This document shows, piece after piece, positions 41,725 through 54,261 of a stretch of 64,000 nt of DNA. Each line of letters starts with the position of its first letter. Position 1 is the first letter of the stretch. The notes beneath the pieces were generated by a model that ran no database searches, was not told where the DNA came from, and saw nothing but the letters and a program-made list of their open reading frames with translations. Source of the stretch: Brachynemurus nebulosus (taxonomy: Eukaryota > Arthropoda > Insecta > Neuroptera > Myrmeleontidae); assembly GCA_035578155.1 (NCBI GenBank), contig JAPWDM010000001.1:13491543-13555542 (forward strand). Reading direction: 5' to 3'. Made by a program: the position numbers and the translations under genes.

Positions 41725-43308
41725 AGATGTCTTTCAACTCGAAAATTCAAAAATCGAATCTTATCAAGACTAATCACAAACCATATTCAGTTCCTACCAG
41801 AGACGGAATCTTCCTCAAATTAGGAGGAGGTCGCATTTTTTTAAAGGTTTCATAATGTTTTTTTTGAGATTGCAAATTTTTAAAAGACGTACTTAAGTTG
41901 GCATTAAAAGAACAACTTTGAAAACCAATAATTCTCGTTCAGTTTCATCAACTGAAAAATTTTAATACACTTTATGACGTCACTAAATTAAAGTAGTTTG
42001 GACGAGAGCTTATTATTTTTGCTATAAAAATGCTCTAATTTCATTATAAATGTGACGATCTGACAGAAGTCGAAAAATGAAAAGACCAACTTCGAAAACT
42101 TATAATTCGTTCCTAGTTTCATCATTCTGTCATTTTATTTATAGTTTTTGAATCACTGAACATTTTAGTAAACTTAGGAGGGCGGGGGTTAATGTTAATT
42201 CGACATAAAAAAGGCCCATTTTTAAGAATTTTTTTCAGACGCTATTTCAGACGTAACATTATAGTACAACATACGAACAACATTTCTTTAATTTTTTAAA
42301 ACAAAATATAAATAATTAAGCCAACGGTAGCAAATCTTCCGAGGCGCCTCGAAAAGAAGTTGTCTGTCGGTGAACAATATAACTCATGAGTGCATCATCC
42401 GAAATAAAATAAAAAGTATGATAACATTAGATAACCTCTTTTTTTAAGGAGGAACTTTTTTTTAATTTTTCGTGACACTTAGAAGTGAAAATACCGATTT
42501 TCGTCTAAAAAATGGATCTATTTGAAAAATAAAGGAAAAACCTCCCAGGGATACCTACCTGGTCATTTATGTAAGGAAGCTGTATACAAAATTTCAAAAC
42601 AATCGGCCCAGTAGATTTTGATTTAAAATGTTTATCGGTTTCAAAAGTGACAAGTGTCAGAAAATCGCTCTAAAGTTTTGTATACCTGAAAATGCAATAT
42701 TAAAATTAAAAAATTTTTTCATACCTACGTCATTAGTTGTAGTATACATTAGTATACTTACAAAGACCCATCGATGAATAAAAGAATTTAGGGATTCCGA
42801 GAGCACAAAGCCACGTACCTGCTGGAAGGGATACAAAAACGTATCGAAGCAACAAACGCTCAAAGTTCTATATCTTAGTTTTACTCCGATTTGTTTCAAA
42901 TTTTGACACAGCAATCTTAAGATGTTCTACAATCATATGAAACAATAAAAAAGCATGAGAAAAAAAGAATTTTAATACGTTACCCAACCCCACCTCCTTA
43001 ACGATACCATCAAATAAATTACGATAAAAATGTGAATTTCTATTCAAGGAGGAGGGGTCATAACACCGATGAATCAGTTAGTAGAATCAGTTAACCAATG
43101 GAGTTAATTTTAAGTTTTTTTGAGCGCTCTGGCTTTAACGTAGTAAAGAAAACTTATTATACACATCGGGAAAATAACTGTCTTTAAAATGAAAACTAAA
43201 ATTAAGGTGATTAGAATGTTTCACCCGTTTAAGTGACCCTTTAAAAGACTAAACAAAGCATGTTAAATGAGTTACTTACCAAACATAATATTGTAATTTT
43301 TGTTACAG
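41725..43308. other. Non-coding DNA upstream of the first robo exon seen
   Basis: Presumed robo intron, ending in the acceptor TTGTTACAG at 43308. A word at about 42478 (GACACTTAGAAGT, ATACCGATTTT) matches 7796. No other gene is visible. Confidence 0.4.
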
Positions 43309-43462
43309 TTTTACGTGACGAATTCCGCTTGGAACCTCAGAACACAAGAATTGCTCAAGGGGATACAGCGTTGCTAGAATGTGGACCTCCAAGAGGCAAT
43401 CCGGAGCCAACGGTCTTTTGGCGGAAAAATGGGCAAATCTTAGATTTAAATAACAGTAAACG
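43309..43462 (+). CDS. robo exon: first half of Ig2
   Basis: Acceptor TTGTTACAG before 43309, donor ACG|GTAACT after 43462. The translation [20 protein letters not shown] with [13 protein letters not shown] is the strongly conserved Robo Ig2 strand set with its first cysteine. It ends in phase 2. Confidence 0.93.
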
Positions 43463-46400
43463 GTAACTAAACTTTCATAATTAACTGAATTTAGTTTAGT
43501 GTAATGTGTTATTTAAATGCACACTTCAGTGATTATTTTAAGAAATCTTCCCACAAAATCGAGATAAAAGTAATCCTCCTATTCTTCACTTTTTATTTAT
43601 ATATACAAGTAAACCTTTTTTTATGCTGTCTTTTTTTGTGTGACTTTGTATGAAATTTTTTTATGCGATTTTTAAAAAAAATGCAATTAAAGTGCATATT
43701 GTGAATCATAAACAAAAGAGAGTAAGAATCCTAAACATTAATTATAATAAATTACTTTGATGCAATTACTTATTGACGCTTTTTAGACTTTTAATCAGTA
43801 CATTTTATAAGAATATAAGTTATTGCATCATTAACTTTTTTAAAGATGTATTTATCACAATTTTCATAATATAAAAATAAAATAAGATGTTCTCACGCGT
43901 AAATTAGTGCTTAATCTTGTTTAGAAAAGCAACTACTAATGAAATTGAGAGGTTTCGAGCGTTTTGAGTTATGTATTTTCGTTGAAACTTTTTTTATGCG
44001 GTGGATCGGAACCGCATAAAAAAAGGTTTTTTTACGATCTGGACCAAACTATACTTTTTATAGCTATTTGTGAAGTTTTTAAGTATTTCTATTTTAATGC
44101 GATTTTTTTAATCAGTATCTAACCACCGCATAAAAAAAGATTCAGCTGTAGTTTTATCATATTCATACCTAATAAAGTGCTGTCCTGTATATTTTTTTTT
44201 AAATTATAATTTTTTTCAGTATTTCGTTTTTTATTTAATTTTTAGCATCCGATTAGTGGATGGTGGAAATTTGGCCATTACGGACGTTCGACAATCCGAC
44301 GATGGTCGTTATCAATGTGTTGCACGTAATATTGTTGGTGAACGGGAAAGTGTAATAGCACAGCTACGTGTTCACGTGAAACCATTTTTAATACGAGGCC
44401 CTCAGGTATTTATCGAATAATACGTAATAAATGTACATTATGTACATACAATACAATACAAATTACACGTACATGTAACAATTTATAATCATTTTATTGG
44501 CAAAATTTTACGCAATAAATTATTTGGTAATTTTCTTTGAAAATAAAAAATTACATTTTAGGATATCAGTGCTTTAGAAGGGGAAAGTGTTGAATTTACA
44601 TGCCATGTTGGCGGCGATCCAATGCCGGATATATTATGGCGAAGAACTGCCGGCGGTGGAAATATGCCTTTAGGTCGAGTACATATTCTAGAAGATCGGA
44701 GCTTACGTCTTGATGATGTTATTTTAGAAGATGAAGGCGAGTATAGCTGTGTGGCCGATAACGCTGTCGGTGTTGTCACTGCTGTGGGAAGTTTAACAGT
44801 TTATTGTAAGTATTTTAAATTTAAAAAATATTTTGCAATATTTACCTAACAAAATATTATTGTAGCACCTCCAAAATTGATGGTTCGACCTGTAGCTGTT
44901 TCAATAGAAAAGGCAAATGATGCGAAGTTCGAATGTGGGGCGGTTGGGAATCCTCGACCAACCCTATTTTGGGCCACTGAAGGAAGTCGTCATCTTCTTT
45001 TACCTGGTGCTGTATACGGTAGACTATCTGCAACACTGTTTGCTAAAAATTCTAGCACTGGAACAGACATACGTTCAATATTAACTTGGAGCAATACTGA
45101 AAAAAGTGATAATGGTATGGTTGTAGTTTGTTCAGCAGTTAATTCAGCAGGCTCAATCACGTCCCGAGCAAGATTAACCGTACTATCTGAAGAGGACAAC
45201 TTACCTCCAATTATCACACAAAATCCCTCAGATCAAATATTACCCGTTCATTCTGTTGCTGTTTTTCGGTGTAAAACGGAAGGTCATCCCACGCCAAAAA
45301 TACAGTGGTATCGTGGCGATAAGCCTATTTCAACATCCATCCGTCATTCAGTTTCCAAAGATGGTTACCTGGAAATTAGTAACCTTCAAAAATCTGATAC
45401 CGGCAATTACACATGCGTAGCCAGTTCACATAGTGGGAAAGCTTCATGGACTGCAAAGTTATTGGTGGAGGTACCAACAAATCCTAATATACATTTTTAT
45501 CGTGCACCGGAACTTTCAACGCTACCCGGTGCTCCAAGCAAACCGTATGTGCTAAATCAGTCAGACAGTAGCGTCACAATTGGATGGGCTCGCAACAATA
45601 AAATTGGCTCATCTAGCCTAATAGATTATCAAGTTGAAGTATATACAAAAAATACGGGATGGGAAATTGCCTCCAGTAAAGTAACGCAACCAATTTATAC
45701 GCACTATTTAATGTCTCCGGGTGTAACGTACGTTTTCCTTGTTCGTGCCAAAAATTCGCACGGTTTTTCACCACCCTCGCCACCATCAGAACCGATATCC
45801 ATCACACCGGAAGCCATGTGGGAGATAGCACTTGGCAACACAGAGTATGGTGATCCGCAAATTACTGCCATGACTGAGGCCAAAGCCCAGCTAATCTCTG
45901 GAAATGTTGTTGTCTTAAATGAAGCTCAAGCCATCCAAAATAACGCTGTGAAGTTGAATTGGGAGGTAGGGTATTAATAAAACAATTATAATTAATTTTT
46001 TTCAAAATATCTTAATGTATTTTAGATTATAAATGGAGATTATATTGAAGGATTTTACATATACTATCGACCATTGGAAATGAACAACAGACTACATAAT
46101 GAAGACATTCAGAATTTAAATTCCTTCAGTATGCATACGGTGCTAAATGCGGGTACAATCACAGGTTTTACTATAACCGGTCTACATAAATATACGAAAT
46201 ATGAATTTTTCTTAATACCATTTTACAAGAAAATAGATGGACGTCCTTCAAATTCTCGGATAACGCGAACACTTGAAGGCGGTAATAATTTATGTATTTT
46301 AACAGTAAAAAATTACATATATACTAAAAATGCTTATTTTATTTATAGCTCCGGATGAATCTCCAAGCCACATGGAAGCGACATTACTTAATTCCACAGC

Positions 46401-48490
46401 TGTGTACTTAAAATGGAAGCCACCACATCCTTCATCACAGAATGGAATTTTAAGAAGTTATCACATAGTTGTCCATAGAGAAAGTGATGGTGATTCCCCT
46501 CCAATATATTTGACGAATGTAACTGTTGATTCTTCCACTCCGACATTGCTCCTGACAAATTTAACCGCCGGAATTACATATTTAATACAAGTAGCGGCTG
46601 CAACAAAAGCTGGCATGGGACCTTTCAGTGCTCCGGCTACATTACGTTTAGATCCAGCTTCACGAATTTTAGACCAACATCGAATTAGGTAATAATTTCT
46701 TAATTATAACAAATTTCTGAACCAAAAAAATAAATAATTTTTGTTGTTTTTAGAAGACCTTTGGGCCCTTATGATATGAAAGCGAACATGTCAGCCGATT
46801 TTTTAACAGAAACATGGTTCATTATTTTACTTGGAAGTATGGTAGCTGTTATGGTATTGCTTTTTGCTGCGATTTTATACGTTCGACGAAGACACATGTT
46901 AGCTAAAAAAGCACTTCCAACTCCAACAAGATCTAATGGAGCGGTGTTAACCACTCCTCTGTCGTTAAAAACAACTTTTGGGTTACAATATCCACTATCA
47001 TTAAATGGAGCCGATTCATCGTCTTTGTGGCTTGAAAAAGATCACTTAACTTACACGCCGGCTAGTGTGCCAGATTATGCACGACTTACACCAAATCCAA
47101 TGCCAGATTATGCAGAAGTGGATTCCTTAAATTTCGGGGTTAAACTTGTGCATAATGATGAGGCAAAATCGCCGGCACCTTATGCCACCACAACGTTAGT
47201 TGATAATACGAAGAGTTTCTCGGTAAGTTTTGACCAGGACTGGGAGTCTTTTAAAATTATTTCATTTTAAATATGTATTTTTAAATTTCTGCATTGAATA
47301 AGTTAAATCAAATCACTCGTTTTTTCATTTTGCACTTAAAATGAGAATTTAAAACCATTTTGTATTTAAAATGAAACTGAAAGCGAATTATGCATTTTCA
47401 GTCATTCTTTTCATTTTCCCCAAAATTGCATGTACCGCCAAAAAAGACTTCTGACGAACCAGTCAGAAGTCCATACGAACCATACGAACTTCTAAAAGGA
47501 ATTTCATCATTTTGGTAACAAAATTAAAATTTGACACCCAAATAACTCCATGTCCACAAAACTGGAGTTGAAAAAAAATTTAACTTGCTGACATGATTAT
47601 GTTTGCTAAAATTTTTCAAACCTTTAAGAACCGCAAATAAAATAATAAAAAGATGTAACAGGAAGCAAATTATAGGTTTCCATAATCTCTCTTTTCATTT
47701 TTAGCAAATCTAAGCATGTGGGACCACCAGAAAAAACACTTCTGTCAAATCCGTCATATTTATAAAAAGAATCTCATCATTTTGATAGCAATCACCCCAA
47801 TTAAAATCATTTGCACGAAGATTTTGAGAATTATTTTTAATTTGTCTACATCCTCAAGTTTATAAATATCTTTAAAAATCGTTAGTGAAATGATAGAATG
47901 ATGAAATTGAAAGTGAATTATGAGTTTCTGAAGTCATTCTTTTCATTTTAATCAAAATGTTCCGTTTTTTATTTTGAGTGCGTTCCTGAAATTCATTTCC
48001 CATTTTTTATTTTAAATAAATTGTATGAATCATTTTCCCAGCCCTGATTTTGGCATAGGCCTAAATTATCTGACAGATATCAATTTAATTTTTTTCCATA
48101 CAGCCATGGAATTCAAAGAAAAGTCCTGAAGAACCTGTTTATCCATCTCTGAATGGGGGTTATTACAACAGAAATGTATATTCTGAATCATATTTTCGTG
48201 GAATAGCACCAAGAAATAGTACGCAAACAAAACGTTTAAGTATAACAAACGACGAGAAGAAAAATGTTACAGATACTTTACGATCTTCACCACATCAAAT
48301 TTATGCTCGAATCGGCTCATCAGGTATGTCCTGGATAAGTAAAAAAATCCAAAATCAACAACAAAACAACAGTGATGACAGAACGTGGGGTTCATGTAAA
48401 GGACCGAGTCTAAGTAGCTTTGCAAGTCCTCGTCAAAATATACTATATCATCCGTCTAGCAAAAGTGAACCTGGAGCGACAATTTTGTAA
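43309..48490 (+). CDS. Roundabout receptor (Robo2/3 type), eight 3' exons
   Basis: Robo proteins are membrane receptors for Slit that steer axons and other cells. The exons encode about 1035 residues: Ig2, Ig3, Ig4, Ig5, three fibronectin III domains, one membrane span ([20 protein letters not shown]) and a cytoplasmic tail with CC0-like ([10 protein letters not shown]) and CC1-like ([10 protein letters not shown]) motifs. Every intron has GT/AG ends and compatible phases. CC2 (LPPPP) and the polyproline CC3 are absent, as in insect Robo2 and Robo3. The tail is short, about 260 residues. Exons for the signal peptide and Ig1 are not found upstream. Stop TAA at 48488; AATAAA at 48611. Single entries for the exons follow. 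Confidence 0.93.
43606..44148. mobile_element. TA-flanked MITE in a robo intron
   Basis: The left end CAAGTAAACCTTTTTTTATG and the reverse complement of the right end, CAGCTGAATCTTTTTTTATG, match imperfectly and are flanked by TA. More TTTTTTTATGCGG words lie inside. It sits in the intron that splits Ig2. Confidence 0.6.
44246..44405 (+). CDS. robo exon: second half of Ig2
   Basis: Acceptor TTTTTAG, donor CAG|GTATTT. The translation [20 protein letters not shown] and the second Ig cysteine ([12 protein letters not shown]) complete Ig2, and KPFLIRGPQ begins Ig3. Phases 2 to 0. Confidence 0.93.
44562..44805 (+). CDS. robo exon: Ig3
   Basis: Acceptor CATTTTAG, donor TATT|GTAAGT. The Ig3 cysteines are in [11 protein letters not shown] and [12 protein letters not shown]. 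Ends in phase 1. Confidence 0.93.
44866..45965 (+). CDS. robo exon: Ig4, Ig5, FN3-1 and start of FN3-2
   Basis: Acceptor ATTGTAG, donor GAG|GTAGGG. Ig4 ([12 protein letters not shown]...[11 protein letters not shown]...[11 protein letters not shown]), Ig5 ([18 protein letters not shown]...[12 protein letters not shown]), then FN3-1 ([14 protein letters not shown]...[17 protein letters not shown]). Reading through the donor would stop four codons later, so the intron is real. Confidence 0.93.
46026..46281 (+). CDS. robo exon: rest of FN3-2
   Basis: Acceptor GTATTTTAG, donor GGCG|GTAATA. The translation [18 protein letters not shown] and the [14 protein letters not shown] strand are typical of Robo FN3-2. 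Ends in phase 1. Confidence 0.9.
46349..46688 (+). CDS. robo exon: FN3-3
   Basis: Acceptor TTTATAG, donor TTAG|GTAATA. Starts [20 protein letters not shown] and includes [20 protein letters not shown], a complete FN3 domain. Ends in phase 2. Confidence 0.92.
46754..47222 (+). CDS. robo exon: membrane span, CC0 and CC1
   Basis: Acceptor GTTTTTAG, donor TCG|GTAAGT. It encodes the juxtamembrane region, the span, a basic stop-transfer YVRRRHM, then [16 protein letters not shown] (CC0-like) and [10 protein letters not shown] (CC1-like). The open frame continues past the donor to a stop at 47270, so a retained-intron short form is possible. Confidence 0.9.
47223..48103. other. Last robo intron, repeat-derived
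   Basis: The intron contains imperfectly repeated units of about 280 bp with AAAATTTTTCAA, GAACCGCAAATAAAAT and CATAATCTC-like words. A related, diverged copy lies at about 61180-61560. Confidence 0.5.
48104..48490 (+). CDS. robo terminal exon
   Basis: Acceptor TTCCATACAG, stop TAA at 48488-48490. The tail of 128 residues contains [11 protein letters not shown] and a Gln/Asn-rich stretch, and ends PGATIL. There is no LPPPP or polyproline motif. A possible internal donor (TCAG|GTATGT, about 48322) could join further exons in another isoform, but I see none. Confidence 0.82.
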   Translation, partial: PWNSKKSPEEPVYPSLNGGYYNRNVYSESYFRGIAPRNSTQTKRLSITNDEKKNVTDTLRSSPHQIYARIGSSGMSWISKKIQNQQQNNSDDRTWGSCKGPSLSSFASPRQNILYHPSSKSEPGATIL

Positions 48491-48610
48491 TGAAACTCAA
48501 TAGTCTCCTGCCCTCACTAAATGTTACCAAAGGCCTAAATCGAACCTGAAAAATTAAAATTCTCTTGCCTGTGTATATAAAATTCTTCAAACCTCATTCC
48601 AAAATGTGTG

Positions 48611-48616
48611 AATAAA
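48611..48616 (+). terminator. robo poly(A) signal
   Basis: AATAAA lies 121 nt after the stop codon; a second one is near 48888. Confidence 0.6.
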
Positions 48617-48619
48617 ATA

Positions 48620-49657
48620 TGTATCGTATATTTTGGAAAATATATGTAGTAATAAGAAATAATGTGTAATAATGCCAAGTTTAGTAGGATTTCATTTCTG
48701 TGAACAACTTTTAGTGAGCACGACTAACGAATTCCTACTATTATGTTTATATTAAAAAGACTGTGTATAACTAATATAGAACTTCAATTTTGTACAATGC
48801 ATCAATTAGTATAATACTTATGTAGTAAGTATCAAATCTTCCTAAGAATAGTTGAGTCTAAAGATATGTGTTCCATTGTAAAAACAAAATAAAAATGTAA
48901 TTTTGAGTAATCCAAAACCCTTCTTAGTAATCACATTAATTTGTATTGCATAATTCTAAAACTGCAAGTCCGCCAAAATGGCCTAAGTGTGTTTCTAAAT
49001 AAATCCTATACCAAATTAAATGGCGAGTACATTAAATGTTCTATTGGGCACAACTTTACAGGATGGATTCTTCTCGAGTATTTACGGCTTCAAAGCTCCT
49101 GTATAATGGACAGGTTGGGCACGAGCCCAGGACTACCGATCTGAGAGGACCTCAGATTCATACCCATAAAACTTAGGGATTCAAGTTTATATTTTTATGA
49201 TGCCGTAGTTCTGACAACGAAATCCTTATGGATTCGTCATTTCTGCTGTGTCATATTACGTGGTTTACCCACACTTGATCACTTTGTGACAGTATGGACC
49301 TTGCGCAGTTTAAGAGACAATGTCGTTTTCTAGAAACTATTATTGAAATTTTTAAACTCATATAGAAAGTAAAAGGTGTTAAATAATCATATTATAAACA
49401 AATGAAATACTAATATTAATAATAAATAAAAGCAGGAAATATTTTATCCCGAGAATTTTGAGAAACTAGCTTCTGAACTACGAAATCCTGACTTAATACG
49501 TATCAAACATACACTTGCCAACTTTTTTTAATGATTTGATTATTCGTATACCTAAATATTTGATTATTTGAATACCTAATAAGCTTTTGTTTTAAATAAT
49601 ATTTATGACAGTTATAATTTTTAGAGATATATTCAAGAAATCGCGCATTTGTATCCA
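48620..49657. other. robo 3' flank
   Basis: Non-coding AT-rich DNA that includes possible longer 3' untranslated sequence. A short GC-richer stretch at about 49055-49150 has no recognisable product. Confidence 0.35.
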
Positions 49658-49660
49658 TAA

Positions 49661-50002
49661 TAGCCCGTTTACATAATTCCAGTAGCATTCCAGTTCAGTG
49701 ATCGAAACCAGCGCTGAAATGTTACTGGAATAATGTTGACCGGCACTGGAATGCACTGAAATGTACCCATTCCAGTAAGCAATCCAGTCCAGTGACTGGA
49801 TTGATGGTCTACTTTTCATTCCAGTTAGCCCATTCCAGCGCCACTGGAATAGTGTAGACGGCCAATCCAGTGCTGTTTTACAGCATTGTTGTTTTTTGTA
49901 ATGTAATTGAATGGCTGTAATGGACCATTGAATGACTGGAACAGACTGGAACAATGTAATTAGCTCACTGGATTACTGAAATGGAATAATATGAACAGGC
50001 TA
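49661..50002. mobile_element. 342-bp PIF/Harbinger-type MITE rich in CCAGT words
   Basis: The ends TAGCCCGTTTACATAATTCC and the reverse of GAACAGGCTA are inverted, and the 3-bp duplication TAA flanks both (49658-49660, 50003-50005). More than a dozen CCAGT or ACTGG words are scattered through it on both strands. The open frames across it are accidental. Confidence 0.7.
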
Positions 50003-50005
50003 TAA

Positions 50006-51258
50006 GTGTATGGATAAAACCTTGCATAAAATAAAATTATTACTTATACACAAATTTTTTTATGATTTTATGTTTTTCTGTAGTTTTGCCTTTCTAAAAA
50101 AAAACGGAGATCCAGAAGCCCCCAAATCTAGTGTGTCCAAGGGTCTCCAAACTCAATATGCCCAGGTCGCATTAGATAGCTTAAGACAGCCCTGTAAATT
50201 GTATATATTTTTTGACAAATCTCGTACATTGTAGGCACTATTTGCATCGGTTTAGGATTAATTAGTACCTCTAAGTAATTTATAGCCATTTTCACATTTT
50301 ATGCCAGGGCGAAAAAGTGAATCCAAGGATTTGTACCAAGCCCTTTACCACCACAAATCAATCCAAAATTATCAACTTCTGTACTGATATAATAGATATA
50401 GGTATAAATAATGATCTGTATAATACTAAAAAAAAAGTCATCAGTGTTGTAGATATTTTATTGTTTCACTTTATTTGAAAACATTCCATTAACGTTCTTT
50501 TAATATTAATAATTCTTGGAATCTTTAGAATCCTAAGAAATCCAGAAAGATCCATCGTATAAAGGTTGTGTCCAGTATAACTTTTGCTCGTTATAAACTA
50601 TAACTTGGTATGAGTTTTAGTGAGAAACTCGATTTGAAAATTCTCTTTTTAGTGAGAAACTGGATTTGATAATTTTCCTTTACAAGAAAATTAGAAAAAA
50701 ATAATTAAAAATAAATAAAGTTACAAAGATAAAATTAGAAAAGTTCACTGGGTTTTCTGTACCTTTTTAGTAATTATACCAAACTAAAATACCTACTGGT
50801 AAAATGTATAAAAGAAGTTCATTTTGTCTTTCAAATATTCCGTTACAGAAACTTGTATTTTTTGAATTTTTTTTTATACATATTAAACTATTAAAATGTT
50901 AAATAGTTATTTAATTTATCATAAGTCCGTCCAAATTTTTGAATGGTTACTTTTATTAATTAAACTTTATAATACATAAAGAAACTTCCCAATAGTATTA
51001 ATTTATTTTTTACCACTTTCACAAGTTTTATCATTATAAAGTTATTTTAAATTTGATACTTTAAAGTTTCCATAATTATCAACTAAAAGTGGTGTGACGT
51101 CGTTATTAACAAATGGAGCAAGGTTAGACGTGCAGCTTAAGTTTCTATAGTTACACTAATATAAAAATGACAAAAAGGAAAATAATACTAGGCTCGTCTT
51201 ATTTTGCTCCATTTGTTGCATTTGCTTGATGATGTACTACTTTTAGTTAATTTTAAGC
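50006..51258. other. Non-coding AT-rich DNA
   Basis: I see no supported gene; a 74-codon frame at 50010 has no recognisable domain. Confidence 0.35.
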
Positions 51259-52179
<921 letters not shown>

Positions 52180-53238
52180 TATTACAAAATTTTAATAAAA
52201 ACTCATAGGGCAGTAATAAAAACTCATTCTTAAATAAGTAGTATTACATTTTAAAATACATTTTAGAAAGTGGTTATCAATTAGATGTAACAGAATCTTT
52301 TAATCTGAAAGAATCTAAAAAGTTTTTGATTAAAAAATAAAATTAAAAGGAAATAAAAGATTTAAAAATTATAAATAATCCGTCCGAGAATCAGTCCCAA
52401 AATTTTTATAAAAAAAAAATTTGATCTAATTGAATTGCAATTTAATAGTTACGAGTTTCATTATTAAAATTTTCGGTAACTAACTAAGAAGCATCTTTCC
52501 ATATTAGTAAAACTGCTACTGTTGGTAAATGGAATAGCAGACGTCTTCCTAAAAATCATGCTTATCTTCTTATTATAAAGTTCTCATGCATATTTACTGC
52601 AACAATCCTATCTGACTGTTCGCTATTATCTTTAGCCTTTAGTTTTTTTTTTTTTTTATTTAACTAAAACATTGATCCAAATGCTTTATTCTTATCAAAA
52701 ATAATTTTGAGGATTATAACAAAATTATCTTATTGGGGTTTTACTTAATTCTATCTGAAATAAACGATCCATTTAGATATTTTCTCCATTACTCTAGTGT
52801 CCATCATTCTAACCATATTTCTATGAGTTCCTTTTTTTCTTTAATTACAATTTTTCACATTTTCTATAATTAAGTTATAATTTCAAGCATTTATTAATCC
52901 TGTTAATGTTGTAATATACAAAGTTTATGTACAGTGTACAATATTTTAATAACCAGTATTTTAAATTTTTTTACATTTGAAAGCTGGATTTATAAATTGG
53001 CAAATAAATCGAAAATTTGCTGCAAACAAAAATATATCAGAGTATTTTTAATAATCATGTTAATACCAGCGTCACGATTTATGATTGTTTCTTTTTAGAC
53101 ACAGTTTAAATGTAACTGTTACGGAATATTTGGAAAATATTATTGTTTTATTTTAATTTTTGTAAATATTTACAAATTAAATCTCTTATACAGTATGTCT
53201 ACGAAAATTTGCTTAATAAAGGAAACATTTTTATCATA
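52180..53238. other. Non-coding AT-rich DNA
   Basis: I see no gene or clear repeat here. Confidence 0.35.
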
Positions 53239-53240
53239 TA

Positions 53241-53612
53241 CAGTAGACTCTCGTTAACTCAAACCTACGATAATTCGAAACTCTCTATAATTCAAAGGTA
53301 TCACGAGTTCCCTACAAAATCTCTTTATATTTCGAACTAAAACAATACATTTTTATACACTTGGTAATTCGAACGAAAAAATCATTACTACGTAACAAAA
53401 CGACGCATTACTTTGAACTCATCGGCGTCAGACAATCGACAATTCAAAGTTGCAGAGAGAAAGAGACAGAAAGATTGTAAGTACATTTTGAGACAAGTTC
53501 AAGTTCATTCATCGCAAATGCTTAAAAAATTAAAATTGTTACCTGCGAACCTCTCTATAATTCGTAATATTCTAAGAGTCCCTCGAGTTTCGAATTAACG
53601 AGAGTTGACTGT
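53241..53612. mobile_element. Tigger/pogo-type MITE
   Basis: The left end CAGTAGACTCTCGTTAA preceded by TA and the reverse complement of the right end, CAGTCAACTCTCGTTAAT, match the terminus style of Tigger-like elements. The right TA is changed to TG. Confidence 0.65.
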
Positions 53613-53638
53613 GTTTTTAAAACAAAACAAAAGATTGA

Positions 53639-54261
53639 AGGTAACTTCAAAAATGTAAACCTTACCGCATCGATGCAGCATCATGACTTTTCTGATGCGT
53701 CTAATACTACATGATGCGCTACTGATGCTCTCTTGAAATTTGATGCACATTAGATGTTTTTGAACGGGCTATTGGCATCATTTAGCCTCTGATTTGGCTA
53801 TAGATAAGACAGATAATGTAGCATGATAGACTATAGATAATATAGCAATACAGTCCTTGTATAGGTATATTATCTTTGAATTTCAACTTGAACTTACTTG
53901 AAATTGAAAATATTGAAATTATTTGAATAAAAAATATTACATACCTATTTTGAGTGCAAGATGTATTCAAATAGTTTAAACAATTTTAATCAAAGGTAAA
54001 TACATTCATCTTTTTCAACAATTTGTTTTTCGGAATTATTCCTGTTGGTGTTAATACCTACATAATATGGCAAGTAGTTATAATTCTACATTATACACAT
54101 AACATGCATCTTGGACACGCATCACGAAATTTCTTGATGCATTGTTTTGACGCATCAAATGCAAAAATGAACTTTTGATTTTTCGTTGTGATGCGTCTGA
54201 TGCGTTTTTGAACTTTTGACTCTGCCTCATCCAAGCAGTGATGCATTTTTGAAGTTAGCCT
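53639..54261. mobile_element. MITE with dense GATGC motif clusters
   Basis: Inverted ends AGGTAACTTCAAAAATG and AGGCTAACTTCAAAAATGC enclose clusters of GATGC/GCATC words at about 53665-53760 and 54100-54250. Such subterminal motif arrays are typical of transposase binding sites in hAT-like elements. No clear target duplication is seen. Confidence 0.55.

Noticed and set aside
45966..45977. Extension of the large robo exon to a stop codon at 45977
   Set aside because: A GTAGGG donor at 45966 with a matching acceptor at 46025 continues the FN3-2 domain in frame, so the read-through end is intronic.
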